Shown: positions 10,701 to 22,134, counted from the stretch's first letter. The stretch is DNA of 64,000 nt from Podarcis raffonei (GCF_027172205.1 NC_070616.1:16358001-16422000); one strand, 5' to 3'. Numbers and translations: made by a program. Notes: generated by a model not told the origin, from the sequence alone.

Positions 10701-13700
10701 GTGAGTGTGACATTGGCTGCTAAGAACTTTAGAAGAGATTTGTATCTGGTTCAGGCCAAAAGTGGGCTCACCTAGTCCAGCATCCTGTTCTCACAGTGGC
10801 CAACCAGATGCCCTAAAGGAAAGCCCACAAGCAAGCAGAACCTGAGTTCTATAGCAGCAGTCCTCCCCCTGAGCCCCTGCTATGATTCCCAGCAACTGTA
10901 TGCTTTTCCACTTCAGGCAAGAAAACCATTTGGAGCTAGGCCTGGACTTTAGGTCTGCTGCACCAGAAACAGGGGAAGCCCTGGCAATCTCCTGTAACAT
11001 TTTACTGTTGACCTGTTATTCCATCTGGCTTCATTTTGCTGCTGCTGTGTACTGTGTTCATTTACTTTGAAGGGGAGGAATTCAGGAGCATTTTGGGAAA
11101 TTAACCTGGCTCTGTCATCCTGTTGACTGAACTGAATCCGCTTGCCCAAAGCTTATCTGGAGGAATGAAATGATGTTTGGTTGCAGTGTTGACATGTCTC
11201 CCTAGTAAACATTTTGCACAAACGCCCCCCCCCCCACTTTCCCAGCACATTTCCCATCACTTCCCAAACTGCAAACAGCCAGGGGGTTTGTCTTTTAAAG
11301 TGGATTTGTTGCACCATGGCAACAGATTGCCTGAATTTCCGGTAGATGCTCAGATCCCTCCCACAAAATCCTGGCAGTCTTAGGGGTGCCCAAAGTACAG
11401 GGAAATGCCATAAAAAGCTTGGAATGAATTGGTGATTAACAAGAAAGGCAAATAAAGAGCCCACAATGGAATCAGGATGTTTGCAGGATAGATGCGCATT
11501 GTCACATGTAACCTCCCCAGAAGCAAATCGGAATGAAGGCCAAGAACATTCCCTACAAAAATGTGGAAAAAAGACAAGAATAATGAAGCAGCATTTTTGC
11601 CTTATAAGGGGTCCCAGGCTGAGGGGAGGCAGGAGGCAAGGCAATTGCTCCTAGATGACTCCAACAGTCTCTCCTCTGACATGTCCACGTTTGTAGGACA
11701 CCCCTCTAGTTTGGGGGAGGGGACAAGTAACATCCCATGATAGACTACTTGTGTGGTTTGTTTGTTTTTAATATCAAATTCATTTGTTTTTGGTGCTGAT
11801 GCTTTGCTGGAGCCCTAAGCATGTGGTTAGCCTGCCTGTTGGGGGTCCAACACTGGGGTTATGCATTTTTTAAAAAGAGAGAGGAAAAAACCTATCTTTG
11901 GAACCAACCACATTCTCACAATCAACCCACCATAGTGTCCCAGCATTCCAAAGAGCTTGATGGGGCCCCAAAATGTCCTTTTGACCTATGTGGTCCCTGG
12001 GGCTGACCTACTGCTGCCTTGCCTTCTACCTTAGGACTGGGCTTGGCCCGAGAGGCACCCGTTGTGTGCCAGAACGGAGAGCAGCATTGGGGAGCCCAGA
12101 AAGAAGGCCAAGGAGGCCCCATTCTCCGTTTGACTCAGGCCAGGTACAATTCCAGGGCTCAGGTTGCCAGAGGGGCCAGCGCCTCTCTTTAGAATCAGCC
12201 CTTGCAGCCAACCAGTCTCCCAGCTGGGCCCAGCCAACAGAAGCATCTCTTTGCTCTCCTTCAGGTCATACTGACACAACCGCACCACAGATATTTTAAG
12301 CCTCCACTGCTTGAAATAAACGCTGCTCGATTTGCAAGTTGGTTTTGTACAGCAGGCTCTTTTCCAACCCCTGGCAACACAAGTGTGTGCGGTTGTGTCA
12401 GTCTGGTCCCTATGGACGTTGTTAGTGCCAGTCTCCAAAACAAATACCCTGAGGGTGCTTTCAGGCACGAGACAGGACTGACTTTGTGGCTCATTTTGCA
12501 AATTTGTGCCTGGTAGGCATAAATAGCCCTCTTCTCTATGAATTTGTCTAATTCTCCTTTAGAGCCATTCAGGTTGGTGGCCATCACTGCCTCCTGAGGG
12601 AGGGAGTTCCACAGGTTAACAATGCACTGCCCTGAATCCCGCAACACTCCACTTCATAGGATGTCCTCAAGTTATAGTGTTATTAGGGAGGAAAGAAGAC
12701 TTTTCTCTATCCACTTTCACCATGACATGCATCATTTTATATACTTCTATCATGTCGCCACTTGCTTTTCTCTAGGCAAAAACCTCCCAAACGCTGCTAC
12801 CTTTCCTCATAGGAGAGTCGCTCTGTCCCCTTATACATTTGGGTTTCCCTCTACTGAACCTGTTCCACAGCTGTTCCTCCTTCCCTGCATTCATGCTGTC
12901 AATAAACTATATCCATCACACCCCAATATCTCTTTCTGGATTAGTCAAATCTAGATTAATCGTTCTTTTTTTACTCAGTTTACATCTCTGTGCAGCAGCT
13001 TTCCTGACTCATCACTCATTTGCCTAATTTGGACAGCTGCTCCCTTAGGAGCTCTCTAGAGGACCCCTTCTTCGGATTTCATCATCATGAACCATATGGG
13101 GATGATCCACAAACTTCGTGCACATCCCTTCAGCTCACAGAGACTCATAGAATTGTAGAGTTGGGTGGGACCCCCCCCCCAAGAGTCATCTAGTCCAGCC
13201 CTGCATGCAGAAATCACAGCTAAAGAATCCCCGACGCATGGCCATCCAACCTCTCTCTTAAAACCTCCAGTGAATAAGAGTCCAACTTCTTCCAAGGGAG
13301 TCCATTCCTCTGTAGAACAGCTCTCACTTTCAACTCTGGTCATAAACGTTCAGTCACAACAGTCCGGTTTACTGCTTAGTCCACTCTGCTGTGAATGCTG
13401 TATTATCTATTTCCTTTTACCCTCCTTCCAATAACAGAACCTGCTTCCAAACTTTAAGGGGACCTCTGCTCTTGTTCCTTTGCAAAGAAGCGTTTTTCAG
13501 GAGATGTTGAGGAGTCACTGTGTCAATATTTTGTAATCACAAGTATATTGCTTGGGATGCATTCATTCATTTTACTGCATTTCTACCCCACCTTTTCTCC
13601 TCAAGCAGCACTGGGCGGTGCGTACCTGGTTCTGTCCTCCTCATTTAATCTGCACAACAACCATGTGAGGTAGGTTAGGCTGAGAGAGTGACTGGTCAGC

Positions 13701-16501
13701 CAGCAAGCTTCATGGCTGAGGGGGGATTCGAACGCCGGTCTCCCTGGCCTAGTCCGATACCGCACTGGATCTCTATTGGTTTTATTGCGTGGGGAGTGTA
13801 AGCATCATCCATCCGCCCACCCCCCAATCTGTCTGAGAATAAATCGGTAGGCTTCTGGTGTGAGAGAATGCATGCAGCACATTAAAGTGAAAAAGGAATT
13901 GCTTTCACTTGCTTGCCAGAACAGTAGAATGTGTCTGTCGTATGGAAGTGGGAGAAACCTTTTGAAACCCTATCAAACAAAGTGGGGGTTACTTCTGAGG
14001 AGGCTTACCAAGGAGTGGGAATTCTAACCTCAGGTAACCCTGGTGCAAATGGAAGCAGGGCAGTCTTTATTCCAGATTATCGCTAACCCAGAATACTTTG
14101 GCTTCTGGTTCTGCCTTGCTAGAATGCAGCCTTTTGCTTTGGCCCACTTCCGGGTCCAAGAATTACTTAACACAGAAACCTTCAGAGATTCTCTCCTGCA
14201 AAGGTCAGGCAAAATTTGCAGAGAGTTTCACTTGCAAACAGGCCATGGAAAGAGGGTGTGCATAGAAGATGCTTATTTATAACCAGCCGAGGACACAAGC
14301 TGCAATTTCTTGACTCTTTCTCTGTCATTAGGCAGCAGGAGCAGCAGTAAGATCATAGGGATTCCTGCGTGGAACAGCAGAGCCTTGATTAGAGGTTTGG
14401 CTGATCTGGCCACCAGTTGTACTGAGGGCTGGGAGTAGGGAAGGGAGCAGCAGGTGATGCTGCGGAGCTCACAAAAGCTCCATTGTATGAATGCCTGTGA
14501 ATCGTAGACTTGTAGAGTCAGAAGGGACTCCCAAGGGGCATCTAGTCCAACCCCTTGCAATGCTGTAATCACAGCTCAAAAATCCCTGACAGATGGCCAT
14601 CTAACCTCTGCTTAAAACCCTCCAAAGAAGGAGAGTCCACCACCTTCCAAGGTCATCTGTTCCACTGTTGAATGGCTCTTATCAGTGCTTGTTTTCTGGG
14701 GACACACAGGGGTATGCATACCCCTAAACATTTCATGAATCTAAGTTTGGCCTCTTTGAGGGGCAGTATTTCAATATGAGTAGGAAAATGAGAGTACCCT
14801 AAACATTTTTTTTAAGAAAAAAAGCACTGGCTCTTACTATCACAAAGTTCCTTCTAATGTTGATACAGAATCTCCTTTCCTGTCATTTGAATCCACTGGT
14901 TTGGGTCCCCTGCCTCCGGAGTGGCAGAAAACAAGCTTGCTCTATCTTCCATGAGACAGCTCTTTGGGAATTTGAAGATGGCTGTCAAATCAGCGCTCAG
15001 TCTCCTCCAGGCTAAACACACCCAACTCCCTCAACTCATAAGGCTTGGGCAGCTCCAGCGGACAGGACTAGGAAGCCAATTTCAGCCAAACATTAAACAC
15101 CAAACATGTTTGTCGCCTACTAGTCATTTTGCTCTTTTCTTCTTGTTGCCTCAGGACACTCGGACTTCAGCTGAGTTTGACGTCAGCCACTTGCCAGGTG
15201 CCATTTTGGTTCCTCCTGAAGCAGATGCCTTGCTGGAGTTTTTCAAGACACAGCTTGCGCCAGGTATAGCCAACTCCTCATGTGGTGAGATCCTCACGGT
15301 CTTACTAGCAGGACTCTGGCAGGGGGTGTGTGGTGGGACCATTTCATCCATCAGGCAAGAGAACCTGGTTAACTTCTCCACACAAATCATGAAGGCACTA
15401 ACGCTTCTAAATAAATGATGCAAGATATAATAATAATAATAATTTATACCCCGACCTCCCCTGCCAGAACCGGGCTGAGGGCGGCTAACACCAATAAAAT
15501 TACAATAAAACGTAATAGGAAAGGGGGGGGAACACTATCTAGAATAGATAGTGATATAATATACTTATTTTCTTCTGTTCTTGCTAAGCTTTTTTTTTTT
15601 ACTTTATTGTGTTCAATTGAAATACTCTCAATAAAAAATTAAAATAAAAAAATGAAATTAAAACTGTATTACGTTTCGAAACAGCAGTTTTCAAGATCAG
15701 TGACAATCGTATGCTTCCTTCCAGCCTTCTTGTTTATACACATATTTTGTTATTTATAACTGTCCTGATGTTTTGCAATTCTCTTTTCGTAACAAGACGA
15801 AACCAGCCCTTTCTCTCTATGGATGCAGAATGAATGGGTCTGTGGTCTGCAAGGCCCAAGGCTTTATGGCAGAAAGCCATTTCCCTTAAATATATATAAA
15901 AAAGGAGAGTCAGCCTGAAGGTGGGCGAAAAGGTGAAAAGCTTAAAGCGTGATGGAAGTACAGATGGAATGTTTGAAGGCTTTTAACCAGCAGTGCTGTT
16001 TCCCTGTGTTTTTCCTACAAAGCTAGTTTCTTGTGACGTCTAATTAACCAGGTTGTAATAACTCGGTCATCCTGATAAGAGCTGTTAGGTTCTGCTTGTG
16101 AGCAGCACACCCATCAATCAGCTCAGAAGAGAGTCAGGATGATGTGAGTTTTCTCCAGTCTAATTATGCAGACTTTTACTCTAATCACTTTCCTCTCACA
16201 CACATCTCTGTCTCTTCCAGGGCGGGAGGAGGAGGGTCCCAGCAAGCCCATCATTTGCTACTGCACAGTGGGTTATCGGTCGTCCATGGCAGCTCAGCTC
16301 CTGGGTAGCTACTTCTCCAAGGAGGCTGGGAAGACCTGCATGGCGTCGCCCAAGATCTACAATGTCTGTGGTGGCCTGGTGGCTTGGGCCGTTGAACGGA
16401 GGCAGATGGTAGACAGGCAGGAGAATCCCACCTCGGTGGTACACCCCTACAGCCCCACCTGGGCCAAGCTCCTTGAGCCTGAATTCAGGGCAGAGATCTG
16501 A
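7765..16501 (+). CDS. Rhodanese-domain protein (unnamed), 3 coding exons
   Basis: The gene encodes a single-domain rhodanese-like protein of 187 aa. Coding exons: 7765-7938, 15155-15263 and 16221-16501, all GT/AG with matching phases. The start is MMADQLLKEIEAAG; the second Met (7768) could serve. The first 55 residues form a charged helical N-terminal region. Then follow DTRTSAEFDVSHLPGAI, the typical rhodanese CH2A-type block, and the active-site loop CTVGYR (Cys about 109), preceded by PIICY as in sulfurtransferases. After this come VCGGLVAWAVE and a C-terminal VHPYSPTWAKL tail. Family knowledge suggests sulfane-sulfur transfer through a Cys persulfide; the substrate is unknown. Its acceptor at 7750 follows a pyrimidine tract, so a non-coding 5' exon probably lies upstream. 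It sits between MED31 and SLC13A5. I do not recognise a named human orthologue. Confidence 0.85.
7960..8130 (+). mobile_element. CR1-clade LINE 3' fragment (tail type B)
   Basis: The fragment starts about 25 bp after the exon 1 donor of the rhodanese gene. It reads IVKLWNSLLLETTNLNGFK, the LINE C terminus. Confidence 0.75.
8197..8435. mobile_element. Tigger-like MITE, 239 bp
   Basis: The terminal inverted repeats are CAGTGGTACCTC and GAGGTACCACTG, about 25 bp with few mismatches, flanked by TA at 8195-8196 and 8436-8437. It is the best preserved of the three copies and lies in intron 1 of the rhodanese gene. Confidence 0.85.
8440..9090. other. Intron 1 of the rhodanese gene, no feature recognised
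   Basis: Unique-looking intronic DNA. No conserved exon, RNA gene or repeat was recognised here. Confidence 0.4.
9140..9290 (-). mobile_element. L2-like LINE 3' fragment
   Basis: TATTTATACCCCACACTTC, GCCACTCTGGGCAGCTTCC and AAACATTAAACATTATACAG match the 3' UTR of the (ATT)n-tailed LINE in reverse. Confidence 0.65.
9288..9405. mobile_element. Short hAT-like MITE
   Basis: The ends ATACCCTCCAACATTT and GACACTTGGAGGGTCTG form an imperfect inverted repeat around a 110-bp core. A half copy (ACTCTCCAACATTTCTCTCA) lies at about 9103. The target duplication is unclear. Confidence 0.5.
9410..10380. other. Intron 1 of the rhodanese gene, no feature recognised
   Basis: About 1 kb with no recognised repeat or conserved reading frame. 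Confidence 0.4.
10385..10520 (-). mobile_element. tRNA-Ile-headed SINE with CR1-type tail
   Basis: Read on the minus strand it has GTGGTGCTGAT and GTTGCAGGTTTGATCCC, the anticodon and T arms of tRNA-Ile. It then runs into TGCATTGCAAAGGGTTGGGC and CTACAATTATATGATTCT, the CR1 3' tail. It is the same family as the copy at 20149. Confidence 0.75.
10750..10880 (-). mobile_element. CR1-clade LINE 3' fragment (tail type B)
   Basis: CCTAGTCCAGCATCCTGTTC and TGGCCAACCAGATGCCC are the reverse complement of the type B end. Confidence 0.7.
11080..12500. other. Intron 1 of the rhodanese gene, no feature recognised
   Basis: No gene or clear repeat was recognised. Several overlapping open frames here lack any family resemblance. 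Confidence 0.4.
12505..12920 (-). mobile_element. CR1-clade LINE fragment (type B), longer copy
   Basis: The copy covers the LINE C-terminal region in reverse (CATCACTGCCTCCTGAGGG, GGGAGTTCCACAGGTTAAC). It extends further upstream, through CATGACATGCATCATTTTAT and TTCCTCATAGGAGAG, than most copies here. Confidence 0.7.
13146..13345 (-). mobile_element. CR1 LINE 3' fragment (tail type A)
   Basis: AGAATTGTAGAGTTGGGTGG, GTCATCTAGTCCAGCCC and CCATCCAACCTCTCTCT are the CR1 3' UTR in reverse. Confidence 0.8.
13565..13790 (-). mobile_element. tRNA-derived SINE
   Basis: In reverse it carries a tRNA-like head (GGGGATTCGAACGCCGG) and the body CATGTGAGGTAGGTTAGGCT, ending at TTTACTGCATTTCTACCCC. Confidence 0.7.
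14498..15055 (-). mobile_element. CR1 LINE 3' fragment (type A), split by a hAT element
   Basis: CR1 3' sequence in reverse at 14498-14682 continues at 14830-15055 (TTTGAATCCACTGGTTTGGG, AGTCTCCTCCAGGCTAAAC). The break is the hAT-type MITE at 14683-14829. Confidence 0.85.
14683..14829. mobile_element. hAT-type MITE, 147 bp
   Basis: The ends CAGTGCTTGTTTTCTGG and AAAAAAAGCACTG are inverted. The flanks GCTCTTAT and GCTCTTAC form an 8-bp target duplication with one mismatch. It is inserted in a CR1 copy. Confidence 0.8.
15424..15525 (-). mobile_element. L2-like LINE 3' end with (ATT)n tail
   Basis: A short (AAT)n run and then TTTATACCCCGACCTCC and CGGGCTGAGGGCGGCTAAC: the LINE 3' UTR in reverse. 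Confidence 0.7.
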
Positions 16502-16704
16502 GGAGCAGCTTGAGCTGAGGCGGGGGGCCTTCCTGGCAAATTATTCCAAAGCAGCAGCAGCAGGTGACTGTCAGAACACACAAGCACCCACCCCATCCTG
16601 AAAGTGGCATTTCAAGGACTCTCAGGCGTTGCAAAAGAGACTTGCCAGACAGTTGAAGTCTTCCAGTGTTTGCAACGGAATATTTTGGGAAACGAAGCAG
16701 GGGC

Positions 16705-16960
16705 AAGCCAGTGTGGTGTAGCGTTTAAGAGCGGTAGACTCGTAATCTGGTGAACCGGGTTCGCTTCCCCGCTCCTCCACATGCAGCTGCTGGGTGACCT
16801 TGGGCCAGTCACACTTCTTTGAAGTCTCTCAGCACCACTCACCTCACAGAGTGTTTGTTGAGGGGGAGGAAGGGAAAGGAAAATGTGAGCCGCTTTGAGA
16901 CTCCTTCGGGTAGTGATAAAGCGGGATATCAAATCCAAACTCTTCTTCTTCTTTTGGCTC
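16705..16960 (+). mobile_element. tRNA-derived SINE with (TTC)n tail
   Basis: The head GTAGCGTTTAAGAGCGGTAG and GAACCGGGTTCGCTTCCCC is tRNA-like. The body has GGGTGACCTTGGGCCAGTC and GCCGCTTTGAGACTCCTTC. The tail is CTTCTTCTTCTT. It lies 200 bp past the rhodanese gene stop. A near-identical copy is at 21016. Confidence 0.85.
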
Positions 16961-19200
16961 CAGAGATGCAGCTTCAGCCAAGCTGCTTGCGGCATTTCAG
17001 CTTCGTTCCATTTTCACGATTCCAACCCACCTTTCCACTGAGCAACTCAAGGGGGCCTCCGTGGCTCTGCTTTCTATTTTTTCCTCACAACAATCCTCAA
17101 AGACCCAACTTTCCCCCTTCTTTCATATAATGAGAGGGTTTTCAACCAGGATGAAGATGAAAGAAACAGGAGTGTTTTGCAGAGCTTTGATCATGCAACA
17201 TAGCCGCTTTATTCTGGCAAAGGGGATTTCCCCCCCTTTGCAGCTGAAAAATGACCTAAGAGCTACTTCCTTGGGGGTGAATGACCAGAAGGGGAGCCCG
17301 AAGGAGGCCTTTCCATGGAAGCTCCTTCCTCCCCCAATGTAAGCAACACTTTCCCCATCCAGATGTCTTCTTATAGCAATATTTCCCATGTCCACCCCCC
17401 CTTGGGTCATGGGAGGGCGAATGAGACTGACCTGATATCCCCTAATAACTCCATTGATTAGGGACAGCCCATGCTGTCTGGTTTTTGTAAACTGCTTTGA
17501 GGTTTTGTGCAATCAGGCACTGTATAAAGTCTATGAAGTAAAGCAATGAAATAAAACGATGGCTAAGGTTCCTCAATTACAGAACTCCCTTGGGAAATGA
17601 AGGCTGCATGTTTCTATCACACGGGTGCTAAATAGACAGCTTACTTCTTTGTTATGTTTTGGGAGTTACAATGAGACCTATATGCCCTGATTATCCTTAG
17701 TGAGGTATTGGTGAGCCGATTGAGAGAGATGGTGTTTATCTCATTCCGCTTATACATTCCCTACCTTGGAGGCTCCTATTGCAGGATACTCATTGCAGGG
17801 AATCAGTCAGCAGTTGGGTGTTATGTTGTGCTTGGGAACAGGGGAGGAGAGGGGAAACGGAGCAGGCAAAATACACCAAGTGACTTGAGTCGTGAATCTT
17901 TTTTTTAAAAGGACATAAGATATGTAAACAGAGAATACCTAACAATTCCTCTTGAGCATTTTGCTCCTGGAATGTCAATAGATTGGGTAAGCCAAGGAAG
18001 TGACGGAGAGTCTGGAATGCTCCAAAACAAAAAACCCCAGACTTTATAATGTTGCAGGAAACTCACTTTTAAAAAGAGGCTTGAGCTATTAACACATAAA
18101 TATTTCTTGAGGCATGTGGTATTCAGTCACAGGCACCTCTAAAGCAGGGGAATATTTGCATGTCCCCTCATGTATCATTTAAAGAGGATGCAGTTCTTGG
18201 TGATCTACCAAGCAGATACATATTTCTTAAAAGGATCCTACATGAGGGAAATTCATTGGGATTGATCTATAGCCCAAATAAGGACAAATAGGTGTTTTTA
18301 AAACCTGTAGAGTATTTGATCTTTTATGAGGCTTTCAACAGGGACCCTTTATATGGGTGGGAATTTGAACAGGGATTTGGACCTGAAAGATGATCTGAAA
18401 GGAAAGTGGTGAGTCACAGCTACAAAAAAAATCCATGTACTTTAGCAGAACTTTTAGTTTTTACATGGTGATTTTTGGAAAAGTATTTCTCTTTCTGTTG
18501 TCAGGATTGCAACACATATATTAGAACTGACTGCTTTGTTCCTCTGATTTGATTGACAATATCAAGCAAACCCCGCCCCCCTTTCCACAGTCTCTCATGG
18601 CTTTCTCCTTCAAAGCCTTAAGGGTGAGAAATTTGCCTTTTTGAAGGCAGCAAACTCAGAGTTGCCAAATCTTACCTTTCAGGTAGGAATTTTGCAATGG
18701 GTGAGGGAGCCCTCGCTGGTCACTGGAAAAATCCAGCATGTCAGCATCATTTTAAAACAAAAAACCAAAACCAAAACCCAGATTTTGTCCCAGAATGCAC
18801 CTAAATCCAGACATGTGAGATTAAAACAGGGGAGAGAAACAGATAAATTTGTTCAGTCCTGGAGTTCATCTCCATCACTGCTTGGGATGCCCTTTGCATG
18901 CTTTCAGGGTCCTTTCCCCCTTCCGTAGAGGGATATTGGGAATATCTGGTGCTGATGACACAGGTGGGGAAAGCTGGAAGTGGGGGAGCAGCAGTGAAGA
19001 CCCACATTTTTGACTCAAGAGAGCAGCCTCAGCTGGCAGAGCCTGGCCCACTTCTTACGTTCAGCAACAAATACTTAAAGTCCTTCCCTGGCATGGAAGG
19101 GCCTGGAGCCCCCTGGCTGCCTCTGCCCATCCCAGGAGAAAGAGGCTTTGCAAGCCCCCCTGCTTAAATGAACTCATAAAGTATATTGTTCCACACCACC
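16960..19200. other. Intergenic, no feature recognised
   Basis: Between the rhodanese gene and the SLC13A5 3' end, this 2.2-kb stretch holds no exon or repeat I can name. It ends in sequence shared with 49215. Confidence 0.4.
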
Positions 19201-19204
19201 CCAT

Positions 19205-19720
19205 TCTCCAAACAGTGAGAGATTCCAGGGGTTCCAGGCTCATACCCAGCTTTGGTTTCCTTGGAAGGAAGGTCAGCAGAGACTGTGGTGTATCTGGGAT
19301 ATATGGCTTTATTTACATATATATACAACCTGAGCATAAGATGAACTTTGGGTCCATTACAGAACAAGCAGGTCTGTGTGTACCCAGCTTCCAGCCTGAC
19401 TCCAGTTCATCTCACCCACATTACTCTGGTTCTTGTTTGCCTACCTAGCAGCCAGGTGAGGCGGGTGGAGGAAAGGTCCACTCATTAGCCTGGAGGGCAC
19501 CAACACAGTGGTAGCTCTTGCAACCCAGCTCAGTCTTTGGGCATACAGATGAGGACACTTAAGTTGCCAAATAAGGTCACTCGCTGTCTTACTAATAAAC
19601 TTGTGTGACTAGTTCAACAACAGCATCCTTTACTAGATTGCAACCATCATTGGGCACAGGACCCCCAAGTATTGGAAGAGACTCAGGGCATCATCCAGAT
19701 GAACCCCTCCCAAAACCTAC
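19205..19720. repeat. Unclassified dispersed repeat, shared with 49215-49580
   Basis: GGTTTCCTTGGAA and GACTCAGGGCATCATCCAGA occur in the same order in both places. The second copy is split by an L2-like LINE. The family is unknown; it may be LTR-derived. Confidence 0.5.
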
Positions 19721-20044
19721 AACAATATACAGTGGGGAAGATCAACGCACCCAAGGTTTGCAATCCAAACAGAAGCAGAGAACTCAGGGCAGGAGGCTTC
19801 ATTTTGAGGTTTCATAGCAACACAAACAGAGCTTCTTCTCTCTCCCTCTTCCCCTCTCTCTGTAGCCTCCTAGTTCATCATTTTGGCAGCTTCTCACCAC
19901 TCCAGCACTAAGGATGGAGGACTGGACTTAATTGTCCTGCTCTCAATCCCTCTTTGGCAGCGACCGAAACAGTGAGCGCTAAGTTCCTTTGAGTTAGTTT
20001 GGTTAATTGAGGGCTTATGCACCCTTAGCTTTCCTCCACTATTT

Positions 20045-20430
20045 CCAGGCATGGACCCCACGCTTTAAAACTCCATGTCTGAGCACCCTTTTTCCACTCC
20101 AGAGCTTTCCCTGTGAAAACCCACTCTTTAAAGCTCAGTCAGAGCAATTGGGAATAGCTCAGTTGGTTAGAGTGCGGTGCTGATAACGCCAAGGTTGCAG
20201 GTTCGATCCCCATATGGGACAACTTCATATTCCTGCCTTGCAGGGAATTGGAGTAGATGATTTTCAGGGCCTCTTCCAACTCTACAATTCTCTGATTCTG
20301 TGAAATGGGAAAGCTGGATTGACATTTGCTCCGATTGAGCACTAAAGAGTGGGTTTTGGCGAGGAAAGCTCTGGGGCAAAAAATAAAACAGAGCTTTTAA
20401 ACATGGACCTGCGCTTGGAAAGAGCAGAGC
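20045..20430. repeat. Long imperfect inverted repeat interrupted by a SINE
   Basis: Left arm 20049-20148 (AAACCCACTCTTTAAAGCTC) is the imperfect reverse complement of right arm 20322-20430 (GAGCACTAAAGAGTGGGTTT). A tRNA-Ile-headed SINE lies between them. It is likely a fold-back DNA element, family unknown. Confidence 0.7.
20149..20312 (+). mobile_element. tRNA-Ile-headed SINE with CR1-type tail
   Basis: The head reads AATAGCTCAGTTGGTTAGAG, GGTGCTGATAACGCCAAGG and GGTTCGATCCCC, a tRNA-Ile-like sequence with GAT in the anticodon position. The tail reads CTTCCAACTCTACAATTCT, the CR1 3' end. It is not a functional tRNA gene: the body runs straight into LINE-type sequence and the acceptor stem is unpaired. 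Confidence 0.8.
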
Positions 20431-20551
20431 AAAAGCTAAGAATCCAAGAAAAGACACAGATCAAGTGCCAGATCGAATTACAGTTCTTCCACAATACTGG
20501 AACTCAAACCTCACTGCCCACTGAAACATCTTTTGGGATGGCCATCTTCTG

Positions 20552-20620
20552 AGAGCCAGTGTGGTGTAGTGGTTAGAGTGTCCGACTAGGACCTGGGAGA
20601 CAAGGGTTCAAATCCCCAAT
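20552..20620 (+). mobile_element. tRNA-derived SINE head, truncated
   Basis: GCCAGTGTGGTGTAGTGGTT and CAAGGGTTCAAATCCCC are the A and B box regions of a SINE. The body is missing. Confidence 0.7.
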
Positions 20621-21015
20621 AGTAAATAAAATAAATTCTGCAGTTCCAACAAGAAGCAGACAGATAAGCACCCCCACCCCGGAGAGGTAACACCATGAAC
20701 AATAACAATACAAATAATATTTAGTCTTTATCAAGCATCTCAAACACTAGACACCATACAAGAGTCATGTCAGAAAACCCCCGCCCTGCAGGCTCAAGCA
20801 AAAGTCCCACCCCTCATTTTCACAGGGAGTAAGGAGATGTAAGGAAGGAAGATATGGATCCATGACAATGTCACATAGGCCCCTGCAGACTCCCTGCCAG
20901 ATGCCCTTTGCCCTCGGTCCTCAATGGCCCCAGTCCCTCTCCTCCTGATCATCCCCATTGAGACTGCAAACTCTCTAGAGCAAGATTCAGTCACTTGGTG
21001 CTTAGTGTAGTAGTA

Positions 21016-21270
21016 GGAGCCAGTGTGGTATAGTGGTTAAGAGTGGTGGACTTGTAATCTGGTGAACGGGGTTCGCGTCTCCGCTCCTCCATATGCAGCT
21101 GCTGGGTGACCTTGGGCCAGTCACACTTCTCTGAAGTCTCTCAGCCCCACTCACCTCACAGAGTGTTTGTTGGGGGGGAGGAAGGGAAAGGAGAATGTTA
21201 GCCGCTTTGAGACTCCTTTGGGTAGTGATAAAGCGGGATATCAAATCCAAACTCTTCTTCTTCTCCTCCT
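21016..21270 (+). mobile_element. tRNA-derived SINE with (TTC)n tail
   Basis: Same family as 16705, from GCCAGTGTGGTATAGTGG to AACTCTTCTTCTTCTCC. Confidence 0.85.
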
Positions 21271-21341
21271 ACTACAGTATAGCATCACCAGGCCTGAGGG
21301 GGAACCCATTTGTGACCTCTTCAGATGTTGTTTGCAGGGCA

Positions 21342-21365
21342 ACACACACACACACACACACACAC
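21342..21365. repeat. (CA)n microsatellite
   Basis: Uninterrupted CA array. Confidence 0.9.
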
Positions 21366-21464
21366 CCCTCATCCCCTGCCCTGACTGCTGGCTGCTGAGG
21401 CTGATGGGAGTTGGGAGCCAGACAACGGTATCTGGAGGAGCACAGAGGTCATTTCTGATTTATG

Positions 21465-21660
21465 AGTGTTTGTTTATTTGAGCTCAAGGTGGCAACACAG
21501 ATTTTCCCCGCCCTGTTTTATCCTCACAACAACCCTGCAAGGAAGGTTGGGCTGAGAGGCAGAGGTTGGCCCAAGGTCAGCTGAATGGGGGATTTGAACC
21601 CTGCTCTCTCCTAGGTCTTAGTCCGACCCCCTAACTACTGTATGCACCACAGGCTCTCTT
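21465..21660 (-). mobile_element. tRNA-derived SINE
   Basis: In reverse: body GGCTGAGAGGCAGAGGTTGG and head GGATTTGAACCCTGCTCTC. Confidence 0.7.
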
Positions 21661-21920
21661 GCATTCCAAGGCATCGGGGTGAATTAACAAGCAGTTTATT
21701 TAAAATTTACAAAACACAAGTGGTGCTTTATTAATATTTTAAGGCAATTAAATAACAACATTAAATATATTAGGGCTACCTGTATTAGAATCTGGCTGTT
21801 CTGCCTTTCCTCCCACCCCACCCCTCTTCCCTGCCCACGTCCAGCCCAGTGGCCACTCCACCTTCCTGGCTTAGAGCCTGCAAAGGGGTCATTTCCGCAA
21901 GGCATTCTAAGGCAAGAGGG

Positions 21921-22100
21921 CCAACTTGAATAAAATATGGGTGGGGAGGAGGTAAGCCCTGCCCTGCGTAATCGATCACATGGCATGGTGAACACACACC
22001 ATTTGAATAGCAATGCCCATCAACTTTGGGGGTCCCGGCCCCCTTAGATATTTTATTGGGGGAGGGCGAAGAGACCTCAGCCCCTAGGAGTTGTCTCCTA
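21921..22100 (+). repeat. Unclassified repeat, copy 1 (also 43321-43490)
   Basis: The motifs TTGAATAAAATATGG, ACACCATTTGAATAGCAATG, ATATTTTATTGGGGG and CAGCCCCTAGGAGTTG recur in order at 43321. AATAAAATAT and ATATTTTATT are inverted with respect to each other about 110 bp apart. Confidence 0.75.
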
Positions 22101-22134
22101 TGTTTCAAGGTCCCATCTGGGCAAGCTCTGGGCC

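Noticed and set aside
14921-15418. 165-residue frame as one exon of the rhodanese gene
   Set aside because: Only 15155-15263 has splice borders and rhodanese sequence; the rest is CR1 and intron.
20149-20225. A tRNA-Ile gene
   Set aside because: The acceptor stem does not pair and the sequence continues into a CR1 tail, which makes it a SINE head.
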